Under the pieces are notes generated by a model. That model was not told the DNA's origin, made no database searches, and was given only the letters and a program-made list of their open reading frames with translations. A stretch of DNA of 64,000 nt from Trichocoleus desertorum ATA4-8-CV12. GTDB lineage: Bacteria; Cyanobacteriota; Cyanobacteriia; FACHB-46. The stretch covers positions 1-64,000 of the forward strand of contig JAHHIL010000008.1 in NCBI GenBank assembly GCA_019358975.1, written 5' to 3'. Below, piece after piece: positions 26,466-34,179 of the stretch. Made by a program: the position numbers and the translations under genes. How positions within the stretch are numbered: position 1 is the first letter of the stretch; every line of letters begins with the position of its first letter.

Positions 26466-27197
26466 TCAAATCCGACCAGTCATTACGATGGGGCCAACGG
26501 GTTGCGGAGGAGAGGGAATGGGTTCCAAGCTGACAGCCAAAGTCGAGGCGGCGGAGCTACAAGCTGGATCTGGCAGAAAAAGCTGGTTCAAAACCATGCC
26601 TTGAGAGTTAGCAGCAAACTGGCCGCAAGGGATTTTCTGCTCCTGGTTGATCGCCCAAAGTCGGTAGATTTGATCACCAGCGGGAGCAGGTAGATTTTTT
26701 AGCACAATGACCGCCGTTTGGGCGTTGAGATTGATCACCACGCTACCAGAAGCCGTGGTTGCTTGCTCAGTACCCACCAGAGTTAATAGGCGTGTGCTGG
26801 GCTCCTGCAATAAGGTAATGACAGTATTCCGGGACCGTGCTGCCAGCAGTTCTTGGCGCAGGCGATAGTTATCCAACCCTAACCCCAAGGCAAGCAGGGC
26901 GGCTATACCAGTCCCCACCAGACTCCAGCGAAAAGGCGATCGCGATCGGACTGGACGACTGGATGCAGTTCGAGCCGACGCCAAAATAGCTGAACGTAGA
27001 CGAGCGGGAAGTTGCAATTCCGGCAGGCTGTAGGGTAGAAGCGCTAAGACTTCTCGCAAACGAGCCACTTCAGACCCAATCTCCGGATGATCGGCCAGCA
27101 ATTGCTGAAATTCTTCAGTTTCCTCAGGGCTGAGGTCCTCAAGAACATAACCGATGATTAATTCTTCTACCTGCTCAGAAAACCAAGACTCGGTCAT
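26466..27197 (-). CDS. RskA-like anti-sigma factor
   Basis: This encodes 243 residues. The N-terminal domain (about 1-65: IIGYVLEDLSPEETEEFQQLL and HPEIGSEVARLREVLALLPY) is the anti-sigma type that holds an ECF sigma factor. A single membrane helix (WSLVGTGIAALLALGLGL, about 90-107) follows, then a coiled stretch. A C-terminal RskA-type periplasmic domain has the pattern LVGTEQATTASGSVVIN..TAVIVLKNLPAPAGDQIYRLWAI. The gene begins 10 bases after the sigma gene stop, the usual sigma/anti-sigma order. It converges with the ferritin-like operon. In the family, proteolysis of the anti-sigma factor frees the sigma factor in response to an envelope signal. The signal here is not known. Confidence 0.93.
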   Translation of the reverse strand: MTESWFSEQVEELIIGYVLEDLSPEETEEFQQLLADHPEIGSEVARLREVLALLPYSLPELQLPARLRSAILASARTASSRPVRSRSPFRWSLVGTGIAALLALGLGLDNYRLRQELLAARSRNTVITLLQEPSTRLLTLVGTEQATTASGSVVINLNAQTAVIVLKNLPAPAGDQIYRLWAINQEQKIPCGQFAANSQGMVLNQLFLPDPACSSAASTLAVSLEPIPSPPQPVGPIVMTGRI

Positions 27198-27207
27198 AGG
27201 GCAACTA

Positions 27208-27804
27208 TCAGATGAAGCCTCGTAACGTTTGCTTCAATTTCAGTAAACCTTGGCGAACCCTCGTCTTTACAGTTCCTAGCGGGATGCCTAATTGCTTGGC
27301 GATTTCTGCTTGGCTAAAGCCTTCAAAGTAAGCCATTTCTAGTGCTTGACGCTGTGTGTGCGAAAGTTGGACTAAGCCGTCCTCAATCTGCTGCGATCGC
27401 TCTTGAAGAGAGGCTTGCTCAAAGGGTGTCATCACTATCTTTTCTGGCAGAGGTGACTGACGCCAGCGCTCTAGATCTTTGAGAGCTACATCACGAGAGC
27501 GGAGTTTGGCGATCGCTAGTGATCGCGTCATAGTTAGCAGAATACTATTGAGCGATTCATGAGCCGAGTGATATACATCATTGTGCCAGAAGGCCAAGAA
27601 CACCTCTTGAGTTAAATCTTCTGCCTCTTGAGGATGCTTCAAGAGTTTAAGAGCTAGCCCATACACCAAACCCGCATAGGTGTCATACAGCAACGCTAAG
27701 GCCGCAGGCTTTCGGGCCTTTAGGGCTTGCCAGATCTCCTTATCGGTTGTGATTGGTAAGGAGGTTGGTTCAGAACCAGAAGAATCAGCATCCATTCTAG
27801 ACAA
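27208..27804 (-). CDS. ECF-family RNA polymerase sigma factor
   Basis: This encodes 198 residues. Region 2 is ALALLYDTYAGLVYGLALKLLK with EAEDLTQEVFLAFW. The region 4 helix-turn-helix is LSHTQRQALEMAYFEGFSQAEIAKQLGIPLGTVKTRVRQGLLKL. The linker between them is typical of the SigK/RpoE-like ECF class that works with RskA-type anti-sigma factors. The gene leads the pair and probably autoregulates it, as is common in this family. The regulon cannot be deduced from this window. The nearby exported ferritin-like proteins are plausible members, but that is only proximity. A start at 27795 (second Met) is also possible. Confidence 0.93.
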   Translation of the reverse strand: MSRMDADSSGSEPTSLPITTDKEIWQALKARKPAALALLYDTYAGLVYGLALKLLKHPQEAEDLTQEVFLAFWHNDVYHSAHESLNSILLTMTRSLAIAKLRSRDVALKDLERWRQSPLPEKIVMTPFEQASLQERSQQIEDGLVQLSHTQRQALEMAYFEGFSQAEIAKQLGIPLGTVKTRVRQGLLKLKQTLRGFI

Positions 27805-27979
27805 CTAGTTCGAAACCATAAAATGATCGCGTGATACCTGCAACAGCTATTCATCTCACAGTCTTTAAACTATACACAACTAACAACCCTGCTTGAGTAA
27901 GAATCGGTTGAGGCGATCGCCCTGCTGATTGTTTATACTTTCCTAGTTTCTCCTATGCCTTTTCACTAGACCCGTTTCT

Positions 27980-28771
27980 ATGGATACTTATACAATCTTC
28001 AGTCAGGCTCAGCGGCAGCGGGTGAGCGATGGAGCGATCGCCCCAATTCTGAGTGGCTTTGAGTCTACCGCCAAGCAGTTGGTATTGGTCTGGTCGCAAC
28101 TAGGAGACTTTGACAGCTTGGAATATGCCTGGTGGCTCCAACGAGAAGCGGAACAGCTCCAAGCTCAAAACATCACGATCCGGGCAGTAGGAATTGGCGA
28201 TCGCGCTTCGGGCCAAAAATTCTGCGACTACACAGGTTTCCCTGCTGACTGTTTGTTTGTAGACCCCACCGCAGAACTGCACCGCCAACTCAATCTCTAT
28301 TCTGGTCTATCACTCAAGCTACCCACTCTTTCCACAGCTCAGAATGCTTGGATCAACCTGATGCTGATGTGTGCTGGAATTGGTAGCCCTGGGACGCTAG
28401 CTGAAGTGTTTCGGGGTTATCGAGGCGATCGCCAAGCCCCACAACTCATTGCCGAGGAGGAAGTGGTGCAAGCCAAACCGCTCCCTCCCTTCAAAGGCTC
28501 ATTCTTCAAACTGGCAGGTGGCCAAGGATTTCAACGCCCTTTTGAGCTTGCTACCTTACGACTGCGGAATATGACAGAAGTGCTCAGCCACTGGAGAACT
28601 TACGTACCCGATGCCGCTTACATCACGCAACGGGGAGGCACCTTTCTATTTAATGCTCATGGAGAGTTGCTCTACGAACATCGCGATCGCGGTATCCTCG
28701 GCTTTGCAGAAAATATGAGTAACCCGCTGTCGTTTCTGTCCGATGGATCTTGTCTCAATGTAGGTTCTTAG
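27980..28771 (+). CDS. Peroxiredoxin-like (AhpC/TSA-related, PRX-like2) protein
   Basis: This encodes 263 residues. The thioredoxin-fold pattern VLVWSQLGDFDSLEYAWWLQ and the later IRAVGIGDRASGQKFCDYTGFP with Cys82 mark the AhpC/TSA-like PRX-like2 group. The cytosolic protein probably acts in redox or peroxide defence, but catalysis is not demonstrated for this branch to my knowledge. It converges with frp, 12 bases apart. A near-identical copy of its last coding stretch (from GCGATCGCGG to the AACCCGCTGT region) reappears at 30455-30528, on the other side of frp-ocp, as described there. The conserved C-terminus ILGFAENMSNPLSFL is the duplicated part. Confidence 0.85.
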   Translation: MDTYTIFSQAQRQRVSDGAIAPILSGFESTAKQLVLVWSQLGDFDSLEYAWWLQREAEQLQAQNITIRAVGIGDRASGQKFCDYTGFPADCLFVDPTAELHRQLNLYSGLSLKLPTLSTAQNAWINLMLMCAGIGSPGTLAEVFRGYRGDRQAPQLIAEEEVVQAKPLPPFKGSFFKLAGGQGFQRPFELATLRLRNMTEVLSHWRTYVPDAAYITQRGGTFLFNAHGELLYEHRDRGILGFAENMSNPLSFLSDGSCLNVGS

Positions 28772-28783
28772 GCAGGGCATCCC

Positions 28784-29110
28784 TCACATGCGTGTCAGAG
28801 CTGCTATTTTGGTCAGCTTATCTCCTTCTAGCCCCTCCAGCTCCTTGAGATGCAGCCAACCTTCCTTAACCAACTGAGCAAACACAAAGATCAGCACTGA
28901 GTATTTATAGTCATATTTGCCATCCAACTGGTGTCTTCTTGCGCTTAAAAAATCATGTAATAGCCATGTATCATCCAATTTCGTGATCGTGCTGGCTCTT
29001 TCACGAACCTCTTTGATCAAAGCATTAATTTCTCGTTCGTAGGCTCTCTCAAAAGCTGACTGAGCTACTTGCTTCTCTCCATGAGACCATTCAACGTCAC
29101 TCATTTGCAC
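28784..29110 (-). CDS. frp: Fluorescence recovery protein (FRP)
   Basis: This encodes 108 residues. The core TKLDDTWLLHDFLSARRH, then DGKYDYKYSVLIFVFAQLV, is the FRP signature. The residues known to contact OCP in the characterised Synechocystis protein (Trp, His, Asp, Arg) are present here as W49, H52, D53 and R59. FRP binds the red, active form of the orange carotenoid protein and speeds its return to the orange form, ending photoprotective quenching of the phycobilisome. It is cytosolic and dimeric. It lies 90 bases downstream of ocp on the same strand, with a terminator-like hairpin between them, so independent as well as linked transcription is possible. Confidence 0.95.
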   Translation of the reverse strand: MQMSDVEWSHGEKQVAQSAFERAYEREINALIKEVRERASTITKLDDTWLLHDFLSARRHQLDGKYDYKYSVLIFVFAQLVKEGWLHLKELEGLEGDKLTKIAALTRM

Positions 29111-29135
29111 TATTTCTGTACCATCTAGTCAAGAC

Positions 29136-29166
29136 AAAAACTGAGCGCCCTTTATGAGAGCGCTCA
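29136..29166 (-). terminator. Hairpin with T run between ocp and frp
   Basis: On the minus strand after ocp, TGAGCGC (29166-29160) pairs with GCGCTCA (29148-29142). A GTTTTTG run follows (29141-29135). It could end or attenuate ocp transcription before frp. Confidence 0.65.
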
Positions 29167-29200
29167 CAATCGTTCAGAGTTTATCTACAGGGTTACTTCT

Positions 29201-30160
29201 CTAGCGAATCAAGTTCAGCAGTTCTTTAGGAGAAGCCAACAGATCAATTGCCACAAAGAAAATCTTGCCTTTAGGATTGATCAAGAATCGCCAAGCCATA
29301 TTCATGCCGACAGCGGCACCGAACCAAGGAGTTTGGACTTTGCCAGTGACTTTTATTTGGGTATAACCGTCTTCTGCGGGTTCAGAAACACCTCGCTCTG
29401 GGATCAGATTCAGATTTTGACATTCTTCGTTAAAGAATTGAAGGATGCCATCTCGGCCCACAATCGGTCTTTGAAAAGGAGGCTGAAGAGCACCGTCGGG
29501 TGCGAACAACTCAATCAAAGCACCAAAGTCATTGGCATTTAAATTGTTCATGTAGCTCAGCACCGTCGGGTTATCAACCCCTTCAATGGTGACTTGAGTA
29601 CGCTGTGAAATCTCCTTGGGAGTAACAACAGGTTCAGTAACTTTGGTATAGTCACCCAACTTACCTGGGTCAAACCCCATATCAACTACAGAACTGCGTA
29701 AGACTGTAATCTGTTGACCTTGATCTAGTTCTCTAACCGCTTGCAGTACTGCTGAGGCGTTGGCGGAGAGTTGATAGCCTGCTGGAATGGGAGCCACAAT
29801 TCCCTCGTCCATCCATTGCCCAAGCTTGTACCAGAATCCTAGTTTGATGTTTGCAGACCAAGCAGCGTAGGTGCGACAAATTGGGGTGTCGGCATGGTTT
29901 GCCAAGTCACACATGACTTGCGTTTGTTCAGCAAAAGTCATTTTCCGAATCTGATCTAGAGTTGCTTCTGCAAACTGCATACTGGCAGCTCCAGGAGCAG
30001 CAACGGTAATGGTCTGGCCCATCTCAAGATAAGCGAACCAAGTCCATGCTAGTTGGTCTTCGGCACTAAGTTGTTTGAATCTGGCGATCGTAGCTGGTAC
30101 TGCATCAGCAAATAGAGTTTGAGGAAAAATTCCACGAGCTGAGTCAATCGTAATTGGCAT
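29201..30160 (-). CDS. ocp: Orange carotenoid protein (OCP1-type)
   Basis: This encodes 319 residues, close to the usual 317-320. The N-terminal helical domain (1-165) opens with the Synechocystis-like sequence PITIDSARGIFP and contains Tyr44 and Trp110. The linker is followed by an NTF2-like C-terminal domain (about 190-319), where Tyr203 (in VLSYMNNL) and Trp290 (in MAWRF) match the residues that hydrogen-bond the keto-carotenoid. Arg155 and Glu246 of the interdomain salt bridge are also present. OCP senses blue-green light through its carotenoid and quenches phycobilisome energy. The linker is two residues longer than that of Synechocystis OCP. The presence of frp suggests the FRP-regulated OCP1 class. 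The first ATG follows an ordinary AT-rich upstream region of about 290 bases. Confidence 0.97.
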   Translation of the reverse strand: MPITIDSARGIFPQTLFADAVPATIARFKQLSAEDQLAWTWFAYLEMGQTITVAAPGAASMQFAEATLDQIRKMTFAEQTQVMCDLANHADTPICRTYAAWSANIKLGFWYKLGQWMDEGIVAPIPAGYQLSANASAVLQAVRELDQGQQITVLRSSVVDMGFDPGKLGDYTKVTEPVVTPKEISQRTQVTIEGVDNPTVLSYMNNLNANDFGALIELFAPDGALQPPFQRPIVGRDGILQFFNEECQNLNLIPERGVSEPAEDGYTQIKVTGKVQTPWFGAAVGMNMAWRFLINPKGKIFFVAIDLLASPKELLNLIR

Positions 30161-30454
30161 AGTACTGGCCTAACCTTAATGAGATTTACAACTGACGAAA
30201 AGACGCACTCCAGCGCGTTTCCACGCTGAAGCTTCAGCAATCTGTTAAAACAGTAACATTAAATTTCACAAAACTTAATAAACATTTACATAAAGCCGCA
30301 GATTTACCTTCATCTTGCAAAAACAGCACCTGATGGGTTTACTTAGTTTTGCTGCTCACCCCTCAATACCGCTCTACCCAAAACTTAAGTAAGCGAACGT
30401 TGCCCATAAACCGCCTCAAGCAGCCTTAAATGCTGGGCAGACATAATGCTCTGG

Positions 30455-30528
30455 GCGATCGCGGCATCCTCGGTTTTGCAGAAAATATGAGTAACCCGCT
30501 GTTGTTTTTGGCAAGTGAAACCAAGTAG
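30455..30528 (+). pseudogene. Detached 3' end of a peroxiredoxin-like gene
   Basis: The 74 bases read D-R-G-I-L-G-F-A-E-N-M-S-N-P-L-L-F-L-A-S-E-T-K-stop, directly matching the end of the gene at 27980-28771 (DRGILGFAENMSNPLSFLS). At base level, 28683-28738 and 30455-30510 differ at only about five sites, mostly silent. A TGCTCT also precedes both, with a short deletion in this copy. The fragment is in the same orientation as the intact gene, so the two copies make a direct repeat around frp-ocp. There is no upstream part of the gene, so it is not functional as such. A relic of a duplication, or a recombination scar, is the simplest reading. Confidence 0.85.
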
Positions 30529-30532
30529 ATTG

Positions 30533-31115
30533 TCACTCTAGCAACCAAGCGAACAAATTTTCTACAGTCAGGTTCAGCCCTGCGGCAAAAACAGGCACAG
30601 GCAGCAATCCAGTCGGTTCGTCAAAGACCTCGATTCGCTGTTGGGGAAGGTAAACAAAGACAGTCTGCTCCCCTGGGTCAATCAACCAGCCCATTTCAGT
30701 ACCATGTTTTAGACAATGCAAAATGTTTTTGGTGACTTTAGTTTGGCTCTGGTCTGGGGATAGGATTTCAATCATCCAATCTGGAGCGATCGCGAATGTA
30801 TTGGCAACCTCCCCATTCTGATCACGGGGAATTCTTTGCCAAGCAAAAACAGAAATATCAGGAACCGTTGAGCGATCGCCATAGACATGCGAAGCAGGGC
30901 TTCCGAAGGGTAGGTACAGCGAAACTCAGGAAAGGCCCGACCTAAGCGTTGAGGTTTAATCACCGCATTGATGGCAGGTACCATCTCACCTTGAATTGAA
31001 CTATGCTTTCCCTGAGGCATTGGCTTTTGAATGATTTGACCCTCAATGTACTCACTGGCTGGCTTAGTTTCTGGTAATGGCAGAAATTCCCCCATTTAAG
31101 TGGTGCTTGTACCAT
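30533..31115 (-). pseudogene. Uma2-family (PD-(D/E)XK-like) gene with at least two frameshifts
   Basis: Three frames together make one Uma2/DUF820 protein. The start MVQAPLK (ATG at 31115) is in one frame. LPETKPASEYIEGQIIQKPM then runs in another from about 31095. The remainder, GDRSTVPDISVFAWQRIPRD then ANTFAIAPDWMIEILSP, is in a third, entered near 30890. At the second break an extra ~30 bases (YLPFGSPASHVY) intervene. They contain GCTTCCGAAGGGTA, which resembles short dispersed repeats I recall from cyanobacteria. Uma2 proteins have a restriction-endonuclease-like fold and an uncertain role. The gene is decayed, unless programmed frameshifting is assumed, which is unlikely. Confidence 0.85.
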
Positions 31116-31222
31116 TGGTTTGCCTCCCAACTGCCAACTGGCTCTAATTTCCATTGTAAGTAGGAAAAGGTGCATCTAGTTAACAGTTGAGGTGTTGGGT
31201 TTCGTAGCCTCAACCTAACGTA

Positions 31223-31792
31223 CTAGGCGATCGCACTATGAAAAACATTTTGAAAATCAAGACCAGTTAAGTTTGTGTTAATAACTAAATCTCGGAAAGC
31301 ATCATTTGCATAGATTTCCGTGCGACTGAATTGCGGAATCTTAAACAGCATTACACCTATCAATGGATTTGTATAAAAGCTGTACCGCTTAATGCTTGCC
31401 ACTCCTCCATCTGAAAAATACTCAATCTCACTTTTACTTTCATCAAGACAATCAATGATATTGATAACGTTGAGTACATTCATTTCTAACTTATCAACTT
31501 GAATGGGTAAGACTTCCACTTCTTCAGATATTGCCTCCCCAATATTTGAGAGTGCAAAGGCATCACAAATTAACACTCCCGGATCAATATCTGTAAAGTT
31601 GCCAATTTGTTTTTCTGGATCAAGCTCTGCTCTAAACATTTTCCATGCTTTTCCAATTTTTTGCCCTTCAAAGTCTGGCCAATCAGGGCAGAACTCAGAA
31701 ATGTCTAGTATCCCCTCGCCTTCATCTTGCTCTACCAAACTGGCAGTTGCAAAATTTTTAGTATCAAAACGCACAGTCCAAATGTTTTTCAT
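31223..31792 (-). CDS. Imm11/DUF1629-like immunity-type protein
   Basis: This encodes 189 residues. The second half has FALSNIGEAISEEVEVLPIQ, INIIDCLDESKSEIEY and a final tail YANDAFRDLVINTNLTGLDFQNV, a pattern I associate with DUF1629/Imm11-type immunity proteins. Such proteins usually neutralise a cognate polymorphic toxin. No toxin is encoded beside it in this window, so it may be an orphan kept against incoming toxins. There is no signal peptide. The reading frame is AT-rich compared with nearby core genes. The assignment rests on the C-terminal pattern only. Confidence 0.6.
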   Translation of the reverse strand: MKNIWTVRFDTKNFATASLVEQDEGEGILDISEFCPDWPDFEGQKIGKAWKMFRAELDPEKQIGNFTDIDPGVLICDAFALSNIGEAISEEVEVLPIQVDKLEMNVLNVINIIDCLDESKSEIEYFSDGGVASIKRYSFYTNPLIGVMLFKIPQFSRTEIYANDAFRDLVINTNLTGLDFQNVFHSAIA

Positions 31793-31920
31793 AATTGTTC
31801 ACCATAGAAATTGTTGTTTCCAGTTAAGTTGTTAGTGCGATCGTCCCTCCCCTCCCCTTCTCTTCCTACACCCAAGCAACGAAACTTTGGCTTAGCATAG
31901 GCTTTAAGAGCAACTTTGAG

Positions 31921-32880
31921 GTGAGCGTGGTTACTTCTTTGCCTTGGCATCAGCGGGTTGGGAATCAGCGAGATTGGGTTTGGCGGGGGTGGCAAACTCG
32001 TTACACCTATATGCGGGCTGCACAGGGAGCCACCAGCAACACCCCTTTAATCTTGCTGCATGGGTTTGGGGCATCCATTGGGCACTGGCGACACAACCTA
32101 GAAGTGCTGAGTCAATCGCATACCGTGTATGCCCTGGATATGGTGGGGTTTGGGGCTTCGGAAAAAGCGATCGCCAACTACAACGCGGCTTTTTGGGTCG
32201 AGCAAGTTTACGACTTCTGGAAAACCTTTATTGGCAAACCTGTAGTGTTGGTGGGTAACTCGATTGGGTCATTAATTTGTATGGCAGCTGCCGCCGCTCA
32301 CCCCGATATGGTCGCCGGGATTGCCATGCTGAGCTTACCGGACCCTTCCGCACGCGAAGAAGCCATTCCTCAGTTTCTCAGACCCGCGATCGCCACGCTC
32401 GAAGGTCTATTTGCTTCTCCACTCCTGCTCAAAACTATATTTAAGATTGTGCGTCGGCCTCAAGTTGTGCGGCCCTGGGCCAAAATCGCTTACGCCAACG
32501 CAGAAGCCGTCACTGATGAACTGGTAGATATTCTGACTGGGCCTGCTCAAGATCGCGGCTCAGCCCAAGCCTTTTGTGCCATTCTCAAAGCCATGACCAG
32601 CACTAAATTTGGGCCTAGTGTCAAGTCAGTGCTACCAACTCTACAAATCCCCATGCTGTTGATGTGGGGAAAGCAAGATCGCATGATTCCCTATAACTTG
32701 GCGCGTCAGTTCACCAGCTACAACCCCAACCTAAAGTTCGTCGAAGTGGATAACGCGGGACATTGCCTACATGATGAAGCGCCAGAGCAAGTGAATCAAG
32801 CAATTCTGGAGTGGATTGATTCTTGGCACCTAGCTAAAACAGCCGAATCTTCAGCTCTACCAGTTGCGATTGAAGAATGA
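31921..32880 (+). CDS. Alpha/beta-hydrolase fold protein
   Basis: This encodes 319 residues from a GTG at 31921 (a second GTG follows two codons later). The oxyanion HGFGASIGHW, the nucleophile elbow VGNSIGS with a catalytic serine, an Asp near LLMWGKQDRMIP and a late NAGHCLHDEAPEQV with the catalytic His form a complete triad. The lid region (about 155-215) is helical and hydrophobic, suggesting a lipophilic or ester substrate. It resembles plastid and cyanobacterial hydrolases around chlorophyll and lipid metabolism, but the substrate cannot be read. It converges with the BON-domain gene, with the palindromic terminator between them. Confidence 0.9.
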   Translation: MSVVTSLPWHQRVGNQRDWVWRGWQTRYTYMRAAQGATSNTPLILLHGFGASIGHWRHNLEVLSQSHTVYALDMVGFGASEKAIANYNAAFWVEQVYDFWKTFIGKPVVLVGNSIGSLICMAAAAAHPDMVAGIAMLSLPDPSAREEAIPQFLRPAIATLEGLFASPLLLKTIFKIVRRPQVVRPWAKIAYANAEAVTDELVDILTGPAQDRGSAQAFCAILKAMTSTKFGPSVKSVLPTLQIPMLLMWGKQDRMIPYNLARQFTSYNPNLKFVEVDNAGHCLHDEAPEQVNQAILEWIDSWHLAKTAESSALPVAIEE

Positions 32881-32888
32881 TGGTGCAC

Positions 32889-32918
32889 AAAAAAATCTCT
32901 ACTGAATTCAGTAGAGAT
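32889..32918 (-). terminator. Intrinsic terminator with a perfect 24-bp palindrome
   Basis: ATCTCTACTGAATTCAGTAG and the next GAGAT (32895-32918, perfect palindrome) are followed on the minus strand by a run of seven T (32895-32889). It lies after the stop of the BON gene (32987) on the minus strand. The hairpin can form on either strand, but only the minus-strand reading has the T run. Confidence 0.85.
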
Positions 32919-32986
32919 CAAAACTAGGAAAGATAAAGTCCAACAGCAGTACAGGATAAATTTTGAGTTTGTCACGCGATGATGAC

Positions 32987-33376
32987 TTAGCCAATCGTGA
33001 CTTGATTAGTTTCTACGCCAGTTGCGCCATTCACGCCTCTAGCAACTGAAACCATTCGACTGAGAATATCTTGGCTCGGTACTTTGCCTTTCAGTACCAC
33101 GGTGCCGCCAGTCTGAGCGACATACAGTGTCTCAATGTCATCCAGTTGAGCATCTTCGTCAAAAGCTAGAGCGACGCGCTTCGCCAAACCACTTTGGTCG
33201 TATTCACCATTTAGGCCAACACGTTCTGGTTCAGTGGTTTGGGTGGCAGCGGGAGCAGCAGATGGTTGCCCTGCGGGTGCATTTTGGGGGACTGCTTGAG
33301 GGGCAGGAGTCGCATTAATCGCCTGCTGAGGATTTTGAGGCTTCTTAACGCCAAATAATCTTTGTAACCAACCCAT
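32987..33376 (-). CDS. BON-domain-like protein, paralogue of the gene at 9549
   Basis: This encodes 129 residues from the ATG at 33376, which has GGAG seven bases upstream. A TTG six codons earlier is less likely. The N-terminus MGWLQRLFG is followed by a proline/alanine/glutamine-rich linker (about 15-55), then a BON-type domain: ERVGLNGEYDQSGLAKRVAL, then TVVLKGKVPSQDILSRMV. Similar proteins with a short hydrophobic start followed by a PAQ-rich spacer occur across cyanobacteria. The location is uncertain, because the start is amphipathic rather than a clear signal. The relation to the 9549 gene is paralogy, with the GLNGEYDxxGLAKRV block shared. Confidence 0.85.
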   Translation of the reverse strand: MGWLQRLFGVKKPQNPQQAINATPAPQAVPQNAPAGQPSAAPAATQTTEPERVGLNGEYDQSGLAKRVALAFDEDAQLDDIETLYVAQTGGTVVLKGKVPSQDILSRMVSVARGVNGATGVETNQVTIG

Positions 33377-33660
33377 GTTCTTGCTCCGAATCAAACTTTA
33401 CTTAACTTGATTAAAGAGAGTTCGGCTCAATCAGGCATCTGCCCAGGAAAAGAGGTCAGCAAGGAGCAGGGCTAACCCTATCGACAGAGGCTTAGTCAAC
33501 TAATCTGCACAGAAATCTTAGCTGGTTGGGGTTGGGTGGGGCGGGCGAAACCCAGTAAACCGGATTTGGTGAATTAATAGTTTTCTAATTGAGAGAGAGC
33601 ACGATAAAATGGCGGTCTATGTGCTGTTGCTACCAGCATTTTGGTTAGACAATTACTGCG

Positions 33661-34179
33661 ATGAAACACACCCTTTCTGTTCTGGTTGAAGATGAAGCGG
33701 GAGTTCTAACCCGCATTGCTGGTCTGTTTGCCCGCCGGGGTTTTAACATCGAAAGCTTAGCCGTAGGGCCAGCCGAGCAGATGGGAGTCTCTCGAATTAC
33801 GATGGTGGTTCCGGGCGATGACAACAGCATTGAGCAGCTCACGAAGCAGCTCTACAAGCTGATCAATGTCATTAAGGTGCAGGATATTACCGAAGTGCCC
33901 TGTGTCGAGCGGGAACTGATGCTGTTGAAAGTAAATGCAGTTAGCGCCAATCGTTCTGAGATTGTGGAACTGGCGCAAATCTTTCGGGCGCGGGTCGTAG
34001 ATGTAGCGGAAGATGCTATCACTCTAGAGGTCGTGGGCGATCCGGGCAAAATGGTGGCGATCGTGCAGGTGTTGAATAAATTTGGCATCCGCGAAATTGC
34101 TCGCACCGGAAAAATTGCTTTAACTCGCGAGTCTGGGGTTAATACTGAATACCTGAAGTCCCTCGAAGCCAAGCTTTAG
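33661..34179 (+). CDS. ilvN: Acetolactate synthase small (regulatory) subunit
   Basis: This encodes 172 residues, the expected size. The first ACT domain starts at [37 protein letters not shown], with the glycine- and asparagine-bearing valine-binding loop. A second ACT-like half follows ([21 protein letters not shown], then [15 protein letters not shown]). IlvN binds the catalytic IlvB subunit and confers feedback inhibition by valine in branched-chain amino acid synthesis. ilvB is not in this window, and in cyanobacteria the two are often apart. The last four bases overlap the end of the histidine kinase gene on the other strand. Confidence 0.97.
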   Translation: MKHTLSVLVEDEAGVLTRIAGLFARRGFNIESLAVGPAEQMGVSRITMVVPGDDNSIEQLTKQLYKLINVIKVQDITEVPCVERELMLLKVNAVSANRSEIVELAQIFRARVVDVAEDAITLEVVGDPGKMVAIVQVLNKFGIREIARTGKIALTRESGVNTEYLKSLEAKL

